Source of the DNA: Pseudomonadota bacterium
Lineage (GTDB): Bacteria > Pseudomonadota > Alphaproteobacteria > Rhizobiales > Xanthobacteraceae
NCBI GenBank assembly: GCA_023451825.1
Contig: JAEXYA010000034.1
Span: forward strand, 85,113-149,112
Reading direction: 5' to 3'
Length of the DNA stretch: 64,000 bases
Part shown: in pieces, positions 1 to 7,699 of the stretch
Numbering within the stretch: position 1 is the first letter of the stretch
Layout: every line of letters starts with the position of its first letter
Made by a program: the position numbers and the translations under genes
Notes under the pieces: generated by a model
What the model was told of the DNA's origin: nothing
Databases searched by the model: none
Seen by the model: only the letters and a program-made list of their open reading frames with translations

Positions 1-1085
1 GCGAGCGCAAGCGTCATGCGCCGGATGCGCCGTTCATCGCCATCACCGGCACCAATGGCAAATCGACCACGACGGCCCTGATCGCGCATCTGGTGCGCGA
101 GGCCGGTTTCGATACGCAGATGGGCGGCAATATCGGCACCGCGATCCTGTCGCTGGAGCCGCCGCGCGCCGGCCGCGTGCATGTGATCGAGATGTCGTCC
201 TATCAAATCGACCTCACGCCGTCGCTCGATCCCAGTGTCGGTATCCTGCTGAATGTCACGCCCGATCACATCGATCGCCACGGCACCATCGACCACTACG
301 CTGCCGTGAAGGAGCGCCTCGTCGCCGGCGTGCAGCCGAATGGCACGGCGATCGTCGGCGTCGATGACGACTGGTGCAGCAAGATCGCGGATCGCCTGTC
401 GCAGGCCGGTAAGCAAGTGGTGCGCGTCTCGGTCGAACATCCGCTTGCCGATGGTCTCACCATCGATGGCAGCCGGATCGTCGAGAATGCCGGCGGCGCG
501 CAGAACGTTGTTGCCGATCTCGCCGATATCGGCTCGCTGCGCGGGCTGCACAATGCTCAGAACGCAGCAGCAGCTTCTGCCGCCGTGCGCGCGCTGGGCG
601 TCAGCCTCGACGTGCTGCAAAAAGGGCTTCGCTCATTCCCTGGTCTTGCTCATCGCATGGAGCAGGTCGGTCATCTCGGCACCACGCTGTTCGTGAATGA
701 CAGCAAGGCCACTAATGCCGATGCCGCGGCCAAGGCGCTGTCGTCCTTCACCGATATCTTCTGGATCGCCGGCGGCAAGGCAAAGGAGGGCGGCATTGCG
801 CCGCTCGCCGAATTCTTCCCGCGCGTGAAGAAGGCCTATCTGATCGGCGAAGCCGCCAATGATTTTTCGCGGACGCTGGACGGCAAGGTGCCTTACGATG
901 TGAGCGTGACGCTCGACGCCGCCGTCGCCAATGCCGCGCGCGATGCAGCCGAAGCCGGGCTCGCCGCGCCTGTCGTGCTGCTATCGCCGGCCTGCGCGTC
1001 CTTCGACCAGTTCCGCAATTTCGAAATCCGCGGCGACCGGTTTCGAGAGCTCGTGCTGGCGCTGGATGGCGTGAAGAAAGTGTAG
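1..1085 (+). CDS. murD: UDP-N-acetylmuramoylalanine--D-glutamate ligase, 5' end outside the window
   Basis: MurD adds D-glutamate to UDP-MurNAc-L-Ala in the cytoplasmic phase of peptidoglycan synthesis, using ATP. The reading frame is already open at base 3, so the start lies upstream and the N-terminal domain is missing. The Mur ligase P-loop GTNGKST is encoded at about 49-69. It is followed by the central-domain stretch EMSSYQ and LNVTPDHIDRH, and the C-terminal domain carries FVNDSKATN, GGKAKEGG and LLSPACASFDQF, all typical of MurD. The gene ends with TAG. In most dcw clusters ftsW follows directly; here a repeat-rich gap of about 0.9 kb separates them. Identity is secure. Confidence 0.97.
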   Translation, partial: ERKRHAPDAPFIAITGTNGKSTTTALIAHLVREAGFDTQMGGNIGTAILSLEPPRAGRVHVIEMSSYQIDLTPSLDPSVGILLNVTPDHIDRHGTIDHYAAVKERLVAGVQPNGTAIVGVDDDWCSKIADRLSQAGKQVVRVSVEHPLADGLTIDGSRIVENAGGAQNVVADLADIGSLRGLHNAQNAAAASAAVRALGVSLDVLQKGLRSFPGLAHRMEQVGHLGTTLFVNDSKATNADAAAKALSSFTDIFWIAGGKAKEGGIAPLAEFFPRVKKAYLIGEAANDFSRTLDGKVPYDVSVTLDAAVANAARDAAEAGLAAPVVLLSPACASFDQFRNFEIRGDRFRELVLALDGVKKV

Positions 1086-1099
1086 GAGCGCAGGGCTTT

Positions 1100-1262
1100 C
1101 CCTCCCCCAAGCCGCGCAGCGGCGCAGCGGGGAGGGTGGATTGAAGCGAGCGTCCAGCGAGCTTCAAGACGGGTGGGGTCTATCCCCGCGTGACGTCAGC
1201 GTTTGGGGAAGCACCCCACCCCGGCCCTCCCCACTGCGCCGCTGCGCGGCTTGAGGGAGGGA
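1100..1262. repeat. family A inverted repeat, copy 1
   Basis: The left arm begins CCCTCCCCCAAGCCGCGCAG and the right arm ends GCGCGGCTTGAGGGAGGG, forming a long imperfect inverted repeat. The middle contains GGGTGGGGTCTATCCCCGCG followed by TGACGTCAGCG. The same middle is found at 23816-23985, so the whole unit, not just the arms, is conserved. Intergenic, no coding capacity. Confidence 0.85.
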
Positions 1263-1400
1263 GCACGTCTGTCCGTGCGTCGTTTCATCTCGACATGTCA
1301 AACAGCCACGTCATTTCTCTAATCATGCGGTCGCATTCTCGCGGCGCCCATGGCGTCCGAGTTATGAGCATTTCTCCCCTCGAGACATGAGGGGAGGCGG

Positions 1401-1490
1401 CACGCCGTAAGGCGCGTTGGGTAGCTTTTGTCGTGGTCAAATCCTGCTGGATCGCCAGCAAGCCCCGACCACGCAACGCCTTACGGCGCG
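1401..1490. repeat. nested cruciform element
   Basis: Three stems are nested. The outer arms are CACGCCGTAAGGCGCGTTG (1401-1419) and CAACGCCTTACGGCGCG (1474-1490), with a two-base bulge. The middle stem is CGTGGTC (1432-1438) with GACCACG (1467-1473). The inner stem is TGCTGG (1445-1450) with CCAGCA (1455-1460), closing an ATCG loop. Each outer arm is itself a small palindrome (CGCC-GTAA-GGCG). It could be a REP-like DNA element or a structured RNA; no T-run follows it. Confidence 0.6.
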
Positions 1491-1815
1491 CCACCGCGGG
1501 ACTTTTGGCTGGAGGACCGTTCTGTCGCACACCGGCGCGTCCCTTACTCCTCCGCTGCGCAGAGTTTCGGTTTCGCTGATCCCGAGGGTTTTCCCCTCGT
1601 TCACCCGTGCCGTCGCAGCCGACCTATCGGCGCTCCCCCATAGTGGGGAGGGACGGTGACCCCTAGCCTCCCGAGTCCTGCTTGCGAGGCAGGCCGCGGG
1701 CTCCGCATCTTGTCCCGCTTCCAGAACGCCTCATGAAAGCGTCCCCTCGCGAACAAGACCATGCGGATATCGCTGATGGTGGGAATTTTGTCAAGAACAA
1801 AATATGAACACGCCG

Positions 1816-1910
1816 AGTGGGGAGAGGCCCCACCCGTCTCGATGCCCGCTGAACGCTCGCATCGATCCACCGTCCCCGCTGCGCGGCTGTGCCGCTTGAG
1901 GGAGGGAGAA
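1816..1910. repeat. family A repeat, right half only
   Basis: Contains GTGGGGAGAGGCCCCACCCG, then GCTGAACGCTCGCATCGATC and CTGCGCGGCTGTGCCGCTTG before GAGGGAGGGAGAAG. It matches the right half of the copy at 23816-23985, including the GCTCGCTGAACGCTCGC-like segment, but the left half is absent or too diverged to align by eye. Confidence 0.7.
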
Positions 1911-1993
1911 GCAAACATTTTTCACGATCCCTTAACCCTCTGGCAACCGTAATGCCGCATCGGTAAAGGCTTATCGATCCGCAGGATGCGCCC

Positions 1994-3142
1994 ATGATTA
2001 CTCGCGAACATCGCACCCCGCTTAGCGAATGGTGGTGGACCGTGGACCGCCTGCTGCTGGCTGCGATCATCGCGCTGATGCTGGCCGGCGTGATCCTGTC
2101 GCTGGCTGCGTCTCCTCCGGTGGCGACGCGCATCGGTCTCGAGCCGTTCCACTTCTTCAACCGCCACATCCTGTTTCTGGTGCCGTCCGTCATCGTGCTG
2201 ATCGGCGTGTCCTTCATGTCGCCGCGGCAGATCCGCCGCTCGGCGCTGGTCGTGTTCGGACTGTCGGTTCTGCTGATCCTCGCGACACTCGGTTTCGGGC
2301 CTGAAGTGAAGGGCGCCAAGCGCTGGATCACCATTCTCGGCATCAATATCCAGGCTTCGGAGGCGGCCAAGCCGTCCTTCATCGTCATCGCGGCCTGGCT
2401 GTTCTCCGAATCCATCCGCAAGCCGGGCATGCCCGCCACCTCCATGGCGGTGGTGATGCTGATCATGCTGGTCTCGCTGCTCATCATGCAGCCGGACTTC
2501 GGCCAGACCATGCTGATCCTGATGGCCTGGGGCTCGCTGTTCTTTATCGCGGGCATGCGCATGGTGTGGGTGGCCGGTCTTGCCGGCGCTGCAGCAGGCG
2601 GTCTGTTCCTCGCTTATTTCATGGTCCCGCACGTCGCCGGCCGTATCAAGCGCTTCATGGATCCCGCCTCGGGCGACACGTTCCAGGTCGATACCGCGAT
2701 GGAAGCCTTTTCGAATGGCGGCTGGTATGGCCTCGGTCCGGGCGAGGGCATCGCTAAGCGCAGCCTGCCCGACAGCCACACCGATTTCGTGTTCGCCGTC
2801 GGCGCCGAGGAATTCGGCATCCTGCTGTGCCTCGCTTTGCTGGCCTTGTTCGCTTTCATCGTCATTCGTGCGCTGTCGCGGGCCTATGCCACGGAAGACC
2901 TGTTCTCGCGCTTTGCTGCGTCCGGTCTTGCGATCCTGTTCGGCGTGCAGGCCGCCATCAACATGGCCGTCAACCTGCACCTCATCCCGGCCAAGGGCAT
3001 GACGCTGCCTTTCATCTCCTATGGCGGCTCGTCCATGATCTCGCTGGCCTACAGCGTCGGCATGCTGCTCGCGCTGACGCGCATGCGGCCACGCACGGAA
3101 GTCGAAGCCATTGATGCGCATGTCGCGCGCACTTACGCGTGA
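1994..3142 (+). CDS. ftsW: peptidoglycan glycosyltransferase FtsW
   Basis: FtsW is the SEDS-family polymerase that builds septal glycan strands from lipid II, partnered with FtsI at the divisome. The 382-residue product is a polytopic inner-membrane protein with about ten hydrophobic segments starting at residue 14. Family signatures are EVKGAKRWI near residue 104, ALMQPDFGQ-type (here IMQPDFGQT) near 160, NGGWYGLGPGEG and LPDSHTDFVFAVGAEEFG near 240-270, and KGMTLPFISYGGSSM near 335. The start ATG follows GGATGCGCCC. The stop overlaps the murG start, so the two are translationally coupled. Confidence 0.97.
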   Translation: MITREHRTPLSEWWWTVDRLLLAAIIALMLAGVILSLAASPPVATRIGLEPFHFFNRHILFLVPSVIVLIGVSFMSPRQIRRSALVVFGLSVLLILATLGFGPEVKGAKRWITILGINIQASEAAKPSFIVIAAWLFSESIRKPGMPATSMAVVMLIMLVSLLIMQPDFGQTMLILMAWGSLFFIAGMRMVWVAGLAGAAAGGLFLAYFMVPHVAGRIKRFMDPASGDTFQVDTAMEAFSNGGWYGLGPGEGIAKRSLPDSHTDFVFAVGAEEFGILLCLALLALFAFIVIRALSRAYATEDLFSRFAASGLAILFGVQAAINMAVNLHLIPAKGMTLPFISYGGSSMISLAYSVGMLLALTRMRPRTEVEAIDAHVARTYA

Positions 3143-4245
3143 TGAGTACATCTCCTCTCATCCTGCTCGCGGCCGGTGGCACCGGTGGCCACCTGTTTCC
3201 GGCCGAAGCGCTCGGCGTCGCCCTGATGAAGCGCGGCCTGCGCGTGCGTCTGGTCACCGATGCGCGGGCGCTGAAATATAGCGGGCTGTTTTCGCGCGAC
3301 ATGATCGACGTGGTGCCGAGCGAAACGGTGCGGTCGCGCAATCCGTTGTCGCTGGCCCGCACCGGCGTGATGCTGGCGGCCGGCACGGCGATGGCGTTCA
3401 ATCTGATGCTGCGCCAGAAGCCTGCCGCCGTGATCGGCTTTGGCGGCTATCCGACCCTTCCGCCGCTGTTCGCCGCGCGCATGTTCGGTGTCCCCAGCAT
3501 CATCCACGATTCCAACGCCGTGATGGGCCGTGCCAATCGCCTGCTGTCGAGGAAGGTGAATGCGATCGCGACCTCGCTGCCCGGCGTGCTCGATCGTGAT
3601 CCCGAACTGGCAAAGAAGACGACGACCACCGGCACGCCGATGCGCCCGGCGATCCTCGCCGCCGCGGCTGTTACGTACAGCGCGCCGGATCTCACTGCGC
3701 CGTTTCGCCTGCTTGTGGTGGGTGGCAGCCAGGGCGCACGCATCATGGCGGATATCGTGCCGCCGGCCATCGAGAAGCTCGAACCGTCATTGTGGAGCCG
3801 TCTGATCCTCACGCAACAAGTGCGTGAAGAGGATATGCCGCGCGTTCGTGCCATCTATGATCAGCTCAAGATCAAGACCGAGCTCGCACCGTTCTTTTCC
3901 GATCTGCCCGCACGCCTCGCGTCCAGTCATCTCGTGATCTCGCGCTCCGGCGCCGGCACGGTCGCCGAACTCGGCGCCATCGGCCGTCCGTCGATCCTGG
4001 TGCCGCTGCCCGGTGCCATCGATCAGGACCAGCATGCCAATGCCGGCGTGCTCGCCGATGCCGGCGGCGCCATCCGCCTCCCGCAAAGCGAATTCACGCC
4101 ATTGCGGCTGGCGTCGGAAATCTCAGCGCTTGCGGGCGAGCCGGCACGTCTCAACGAGATGGCGCGCGACGCGCAGAAAGTCGGCCGCCTCGATGCCGCA
4201 GATCGGCTGGCCGATCTGGTGATGCAGGTCGCGAAGATTTCTTGA
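3142..4245 (+). CDS. murG: undecaprenyldiphospho-muramoylpentapeptide N-acetylglucosaminyltransferase
   Basis: MurG transfers GlcNAc from UDP-GlcNAc to lipid I, making lipid II on the cytoplasmic face of the inner membrane. The 367-residue product has the GT28 layout. N-terminal GGTGGHLFPAEAL (about residues 10-22) binds the lipid diphosphate, GFGGYP lies near 93, VGGSQGA opens the C-terminal Rossmann fold, and SRSGAGTVAEL with PLPGAIDQDQHANA forms the UDP-GlcNAc site. ATG at 3142 overlaps the ftsW stop by one base (TGATG). A GTG one codon upstream (3139) is an alternative. The usual next gene, murC, is displaced by 3.5 kb. Confidence 0.97.
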   Translation: MSTSPLILLAAGGTGGHLFPAEALGVALMKRGLRVRLVTDARALKYSGLFSRDMIDVVPSETVRSRNPLSLARTGVMLAAGTAMAFNLMLRQKPAAVIGFGGYPTLPPLFAARMFGVPSIIHDSNAVMGRANRLLSRKVNAIATSLPGVLDRDPELAKKTTTTGTPMRPAILAAAAVTYSAPDLTAPFRLLVVGGSQGARIMADIVPPAIEKLEPSLWSRLILTQQVREEDMPRVRAIYDQLKIKTELAPFFSDLPARLASSHLVISRSGAGTVAELGAIGRPSILVPLPGAIDQDQHANAGVLADAGGAIRLPQSEFTPLRLASEISALAGEPARLNEMARDAQKVGRLDAADRLADLVMQVAKIS

Positions 4246-4348
4246 TGTCTGACTTGTCGTTCCGGGATGAAGGAATCCTGGACGCTCGCTCGCTGCCGAT
4301 GACGCGACCTGCTACATGTCGCTGAACGTGACTGGGCGGGCAGAGACC

Positions 4349-5353
4349 ATGAGCGACGGACAAACGGACATATCCGGGGAGCAACGGGCAGCGATCGATG
4401 CTGCTGTGCTTGCCGTCGTTGGATCAGGTACCGAGAAGACGATCACGCCGGTCCTTGGCGGCGTATCGGGTGCGCTGGTGTATCGGATCGATGCTGGCGG
4501 CCATCGCTTCGTCTTGCGTATGGAAGGGACTGCAACCCGTCGTCACAATCCGCACCAATATCACGCCATGCGCATCGCTGCGGACATGAAGCTCGCGCCC
4601 CGCATCCACCATCTTGATGAAGAGTCCGGCACCGTCGTGATGGACTTCATCGAGGATCGTCGCCTGGAGACTTATCCGGGCGGACCTGCGGGCCTCGCCG
4701 CGGCCGTGGGCGAGTTGCTTGCAAAGTTGCAAGACCTACCGTTTTTCCAGCAGACCATTGCCTATCCAAATGTCGCAGAACGGCTCTGGGCGAAGGTCTG
4801 CGGATCCGGCATGTTTGCCGATGGCGTGCTTGATCCATATTCCGAGAAGTTGAAGCATGTGGTCGCGGCTTATGACGCGGGTTCTGTTCAGCCCGTTGCC
4901 GGGCACAATGACGTATTGCCGCGCAATCTGCTGTTCGATGGAAATCGTTTGTGGCTGATCGATTGGGAAGGGGCGTCGCTCAATGATCCGCTGATCGATG
5001 TCGGCACCGCGCTCGACAATTTTGCGCCGACGCCCGAATTGGAAGACCAGTTGCTGCTGGCGTGGCGCAAACGGTCGCTGGCGGCGCATGAGCGCGACAG
5101 GCTGACGCTGATCCGTGCGCTCAATCGTCTCGCTTATGCCAGCATTCTATTTCGCGCGGCAGCGCAGGCGCCAAGGTCGGCTCCCATGTGTGATCTCTCT
5201 GCCTTGACGTCGATCGCATTTGAAAACGCGTTTCGCGAAGGACGGCTCAAGCCCGAGACGCCGGAAGCCAGCCTCGCCCTCGGCAAGATGTTCCTTGAAG
5301 CGTTTTTGACGGGAGGCGCAGCGCCGGGATTGCCTCCTTTGTTCATGCGCTGA
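4349..5353 (+). CDS. choline kinase/aminoglycoside phosphotransferase-like protein
   Basis: A cytoplasmic small-molecule kinase of the APH/choline kinase fold, 334 residues from this ATG. The N-lobe has LGGVSGALVYRI as the glycine-rich segment and FVLRMEG with a likely nucleotide-binding arginine or lysine. The catalytic loop is GHNDVLPRN (about residues 185-193) and the metal-binding segment is LWLIDWEGA (about 202-210). The HND plus IDWE pattern is closer to choline/ethanolamine kinase (LicA-like) than to antibiotic kinases, but the substrate cannot be read from sequence. I chose 4349 over an in-frame ATG at 4316 because GGGCGGGCAGAGACC precedes it. It interrupts the murG-murC order. Confidence 0.8.
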   Translation: MSDGQTDISGEQRAAIDAAVLAVVGSGTEKTITPVLGGVSGALVYRIDAGGHRFVLRMEGTATRRHNPHQYHAMRIAADMKLAPRIHHLDEESGTVVMDFIEDRRLETYPGGPAGLAAAVGELLAKLQDLPFFQQTIAYPNVAERLWAKVCGSGMFADGVLDPYSEKLKHVVAAYDAGSVQPVAGHNDVLPRNLLFDGNRLWLIDWEGASLNDPLIDVGTALDNFAPTPELEDQLLLAWRKRSLAAHERDRLTLIRALNRLAYASILFRAAAQAPRSAPMCDLSALTSIAFENAFREGRLKPETPEASLALGKMFLEAFLTGGAAPGLPPLFMR

Positions 5354-5359
5354 AGCGCT

Positions 5360-6265
5360 TCAAAGTCTCACATGCTCCGCCATGTAATCCAGAAATGCCC
5401 GTACGCGTGCCGGCAATTGTCCGCCATGTCCGACAAACACCGCATGGATCGGCTCGATATCGCCGGGATTGAAGTCGTCCAGCACCGGCACGAGACGGCC
5501 TGCGACAATGTCTGCTTCCACATGAAAGCGTGCGAGCCGTGCCAGCCCCATGCCCGCCCGCGCGATCCGGTGCATCGCTTCGCCGTCGCTCACCAGCGCA
5601 TTGCCTGACGGCATCACGGTGATCGTTTCACCGTCCTGCAATCGAAATGGCCAGCCGCTTTTCCATTTGCCGAACGAGAAATCGAGCAGGTTGTGGCTGC
5701 GAAGATCGTCCGGCGTCTTTGGCACGCCGCGTTCGGCGAGATAGGCAGGCGAGGCGACGATGACCATCCGGCTCTCGCCGAGCTTTCGCGCCAGCAAGCG
5801 TGACTCGCGCATGGGCCCGACGCGGATCGCAATATCGGCGCGCTGTTCAAGCAGATCGACGACAAGATCGGTCAGCGTCACATCGACCTTGATATCAGGA
5901 TAGCGCTTCGCGAAGGCCGGCAGCAGCGGCAACAGATGATGCAATCCGAATGGCACGCTGGTGTTGACGCGCAGCAGGCCACTCGGTGTCGCGCCCACCG
6001 CAGCTTCGCGCTCGGCGATGGCAATCTCGTCGAGGATGCGGAGCGCGCGTTCGTAAAACGCCGTGCCTTCGGGGGTCAGTTGCAGTTTTCGCGTGGAGCG
6101 GTTGATCAGCCGTACGCCAAGCCGTGCTTCCAGCCTGGCGACCAGCTTGCTCACCGCAGAGGGCGTCATCCGAAAAGCACGGGCCGCCATGGAGAACCCA
6201 CCGAGCTCGACTACCCGGGTGAATACTTCCATTTCGCCCGAGCGATTGACGTCCAGTCGGCTCAT
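5360..6265 (-). CDS. LysR-family transcriptional regulator
   Basis: A 301-residue LysR-type DNA-binding regulator. The N-terminal winged helix-turn-helix spans about residues 10-68 and contains GGFSMAARAFRMTPSAVSK followed by LEARLGVRLINRSTR. The rest is the periplasmic-binding-protein-like effector domain (LLRVNTSVPFG, then LTDLVVDLLEQRADIAIRVG). It is divergent from the MFS gene at 6355 with about 90 bases between starts, the classical arrangement in which a LysR protein controls the adjacent transporter. Effector unknown. The gene's 3' end comes within 6 bases of the convergent kinase gene. Confidence 0.93.
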   Translation of the reverse strand: MSRLDVNRSGEMEVFTRVVELGGFSMAARAFRMTPSAVSKLVARLEARLGVRLINRSTRKLQLTPEGTAFYERALRILDEIAIAEREAAVGATPSGLLRVNTSVPFGLHHLLPLLPAFAKRYPDIKVDVTLTDLVVDLLEQRADIAIRVGPMRESRLLARKLGESRMVIVASPAYLAERGVPKTPDDLRSHNLLDFSFGKWKSGWPFRLQDGETITVMPSGNALVSDGEAMHRIARAGMGLARLARFHVEADIVAGRLVPVLDDFNPGDIEPIHAVFVGHGGQLPARVRAFLDYMAEHVRL

Positions 6266-6354
6266 TGTGAGTTCAGTTCATAAATATTGTTCCTTATGCA
6301 TGTCTATCTCATCTATACCGGTCGGTCCATATCCGACGGATCAATCCTCCGTTC

Positions 6355-7539
6355 ATGGATTTTGCCATGCCTCTCGCACTTTACGCGCTTACCGCCGGCG
6401 CTTTCGGAATTGGCGTCACTGAATTCGTCATCATGGGCCTCCTGATCGAGGTCGGCCGCGATCTCGGCGTCTCCATTCCGGCCGCGGGGCTCCTGATCTC
6501 CGGTTATGCGCTCGGCGTCGTGGTGGGGGCCCCGATCATGACGGTCGCCACCGGCCGCTGGCCGCGCAAGATGGTGCTGCTGGTGCTGATGGGCATCTTC
6601 ACCATCGGCAATCTCGCTTGCGCCTTTGCGCCGGACTATTGGAGCTTGATGGCTGCGCGCGTGCTGACGGCCTTCGCGCACGGCACTTTCTTCGGTGTCG
6701 GCTCGGTGGTGGCCACCAGCCTTGTGCCCGAGAACAAGAAGGCTTCGGCCATTTCCGTGATGTTCGCGGGCCTCACGGTGGCGACCATTCTCGGCGTGCC
6801 GTTCGGCACCTGGCTTGGCCAAGCCTATGGATGGCGCTCGACCTTTGCCGCGGTGACCGTGGTTGGCGTGTTTGCGATGGCAGCCGTGGCGCTGCTGGTG
6901 CCGAAGATCGAGATGCGCGAGGGACATACGCGCCTGTCCGACGATCTCGCTGTGCTGATGCGCCCGCAGGTGCTGCTGGGCCTGCTCACCACGATCCTCG
7001 GCTGGATCGGCATCTTTGCGCTGTTCACTTACATCGCGCCGATCCTCACGCGGATGTCGGGCTTTTCCGATGCTGCCGTATCGCCGATCCTGCTGCTGTT
7101 CGGTGGCGGCGCCATCGTCGGCAATCTACTTGGCGGTCGCTTTGCCGATCGTTGGCCGACAGGCAGCGTGATCGGCACGCTGCTATTGCTTGCCATCGTG
7201 CTGGGTCTGGTCGCCGTCACGGCAAACAATCAGATCGCGATCGTCATCGCTGTTACGCTGCTCGGTGCGGCGGCCTTCGCCACAGCGGCGCCGCTGCAGA
7301 TCGCCGTGTTGCGCCACGCGACGGGCGCCGGGCAGAGCCTCGCTTCGAGCTTCAACATTGCCGCATTCAATCTCGGCAATGCGATCGGTGCCTGGCTCGG
7401 TGGTGCCGTCATCGCACAAATGAGTCTCGCGGCTGTGCCGTGGATTGCCGCGCTGGCCCCGCTCGCTGCCGTCCTCGTGGTTCTGGGCGCACAGCGTCTG
7501 GGCAATGCGCAGGCGCCGGTTCCGATGGCTGCGGAATAG
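6355..7539 (+). CDS. MFS efflux transporter, DHA1 arabinose-efflux-permease type
   Basis: A 394-residue inner-membrane major facilitator protein with twelve predicted segments. It opens with LYALTAGAFGIGVTEFVIMG, typical of the AraJ/YdhP/NepI branch of drug/H+ antiporters. The conserved inter-helix segment is TGRWPRKMVLL near residue 65, and GQAYGWRSTF marks the start of helix 6. ATG codons at 6355 and 6367 are both possible starts. Divergent from a LysR regulator, so it is probably its target. The substrate cannot be assigned. The pair sits inside the wall-synthesis cluster without obvious functional link. Confidence 0.9.
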   Translation: MDFAMPLALYALTAGAFGIGVTEFVIMGLLIEVGRDLGVSIPAAGLLISGYALGVVVGAPIMTVATGRWPRKMVLLVLMGIFTIGNLACAFAPDYWSLMAARVLTAFAHGTFFGVGSVVATSLVPENKKASAISVMFAGLTVATILGVPFGTWLGQAYGWRSTFAAVTVVGVFAMAAVALLVPKIEMREGHTRLSDDLAVLMRPQVLLGLLTTILGWIGIFALFTYIAPILTRMSGFSDAAVSPILLLFGGGAIVGNLLGGRFADRWPTGSVIGTLLLLAIVLGLVAVTANNQIAIVIAVTLLGAAAFATAAPLQIAVLRHATGAGQSLASSFNIAAFNLGNAIGAWLGGAVIAQMSLAAVPWIAALAPLAAVLVVLGAQRLGNAQAPVPMAAE

Positions 7540-7591
7540 GAGCGATTCGGCGGGATTTGCCCTGCCAGCAAGCCAAATATCGTTCACTTTC

Positions 7592-7666
7592 GTGATGGCC
7601 GGGCTTGTCCCGGCCATCTGCGTCTGTTTGAAGGAGTCATGTGCCCGGTGCTGCGCCGGGCGTGAC
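7592..7666. repeat. family F short palindromes before murC
   Basis: Two hairpins in tandem. GATGGCCGGG-CTTGT-CCCGGCCATC lies at 7594-7618, and a GCCCGG/CCGGGC hairpin lies at about 7641-7663. The first type is related to the CGCCCGG/CCGGGCG hairpin after recN. These lie in the 160-base leader of murC and would appear in its transcript. Neither is followed by a T-run. Confidence 0.7.
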
Positions 7667-7699
7667 GAAAGACGAGATTCCCATGAGCGAGATCTTCCG

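Larger units (their letters stand above)
1086..1993. other. gene-free, repeat-filled gap between murD and ftsW
   Basis: I see no credible gene in these 908 bases; open frames here lack ribosome sites and run through repeats. The region holds a complete family-A inverted repeat (1100-1262), a nested cruciform (1401-1490) with an associated low-complexity tract to about 1660, and a half copy of family A (1816-1910). The last 80 bases, with TTAACCCTCTGGCAACCG near 1932, are the only plain sequence before ftsW and probably carry its promoter or readthrough leader. From memory, the tract at about 1490-1660 resembles a dispersed repeat of Bradyrhizobium-group genomes; I could not check this. Confidence 0.7.

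Noticed and set aside
1190..1659. Short open frames in the murD-ftsW gap
   Set aside because: They run through inverted repeats, lack ribosome sites and show no protein-like pattern.
1922..3151. A 409-codon minus-strand frame opposite ftsW
   Set aside because: FtsW is unambiguous; the product is an Arg/His/Gln-rich shadow.
4243..4300. Possible repeat after murG (CGTTCCGGGATGAAGGAATCCT)
   Set aside because: Only a fragment that resembles other repeats; no second arm could be found.
7445..7699. N-terminal extension of murC by 85 codons
   Set aside because: The extra part translates the MFS gene end and a palindromic repeat; MurC's own start at 7700 gives the normal length.
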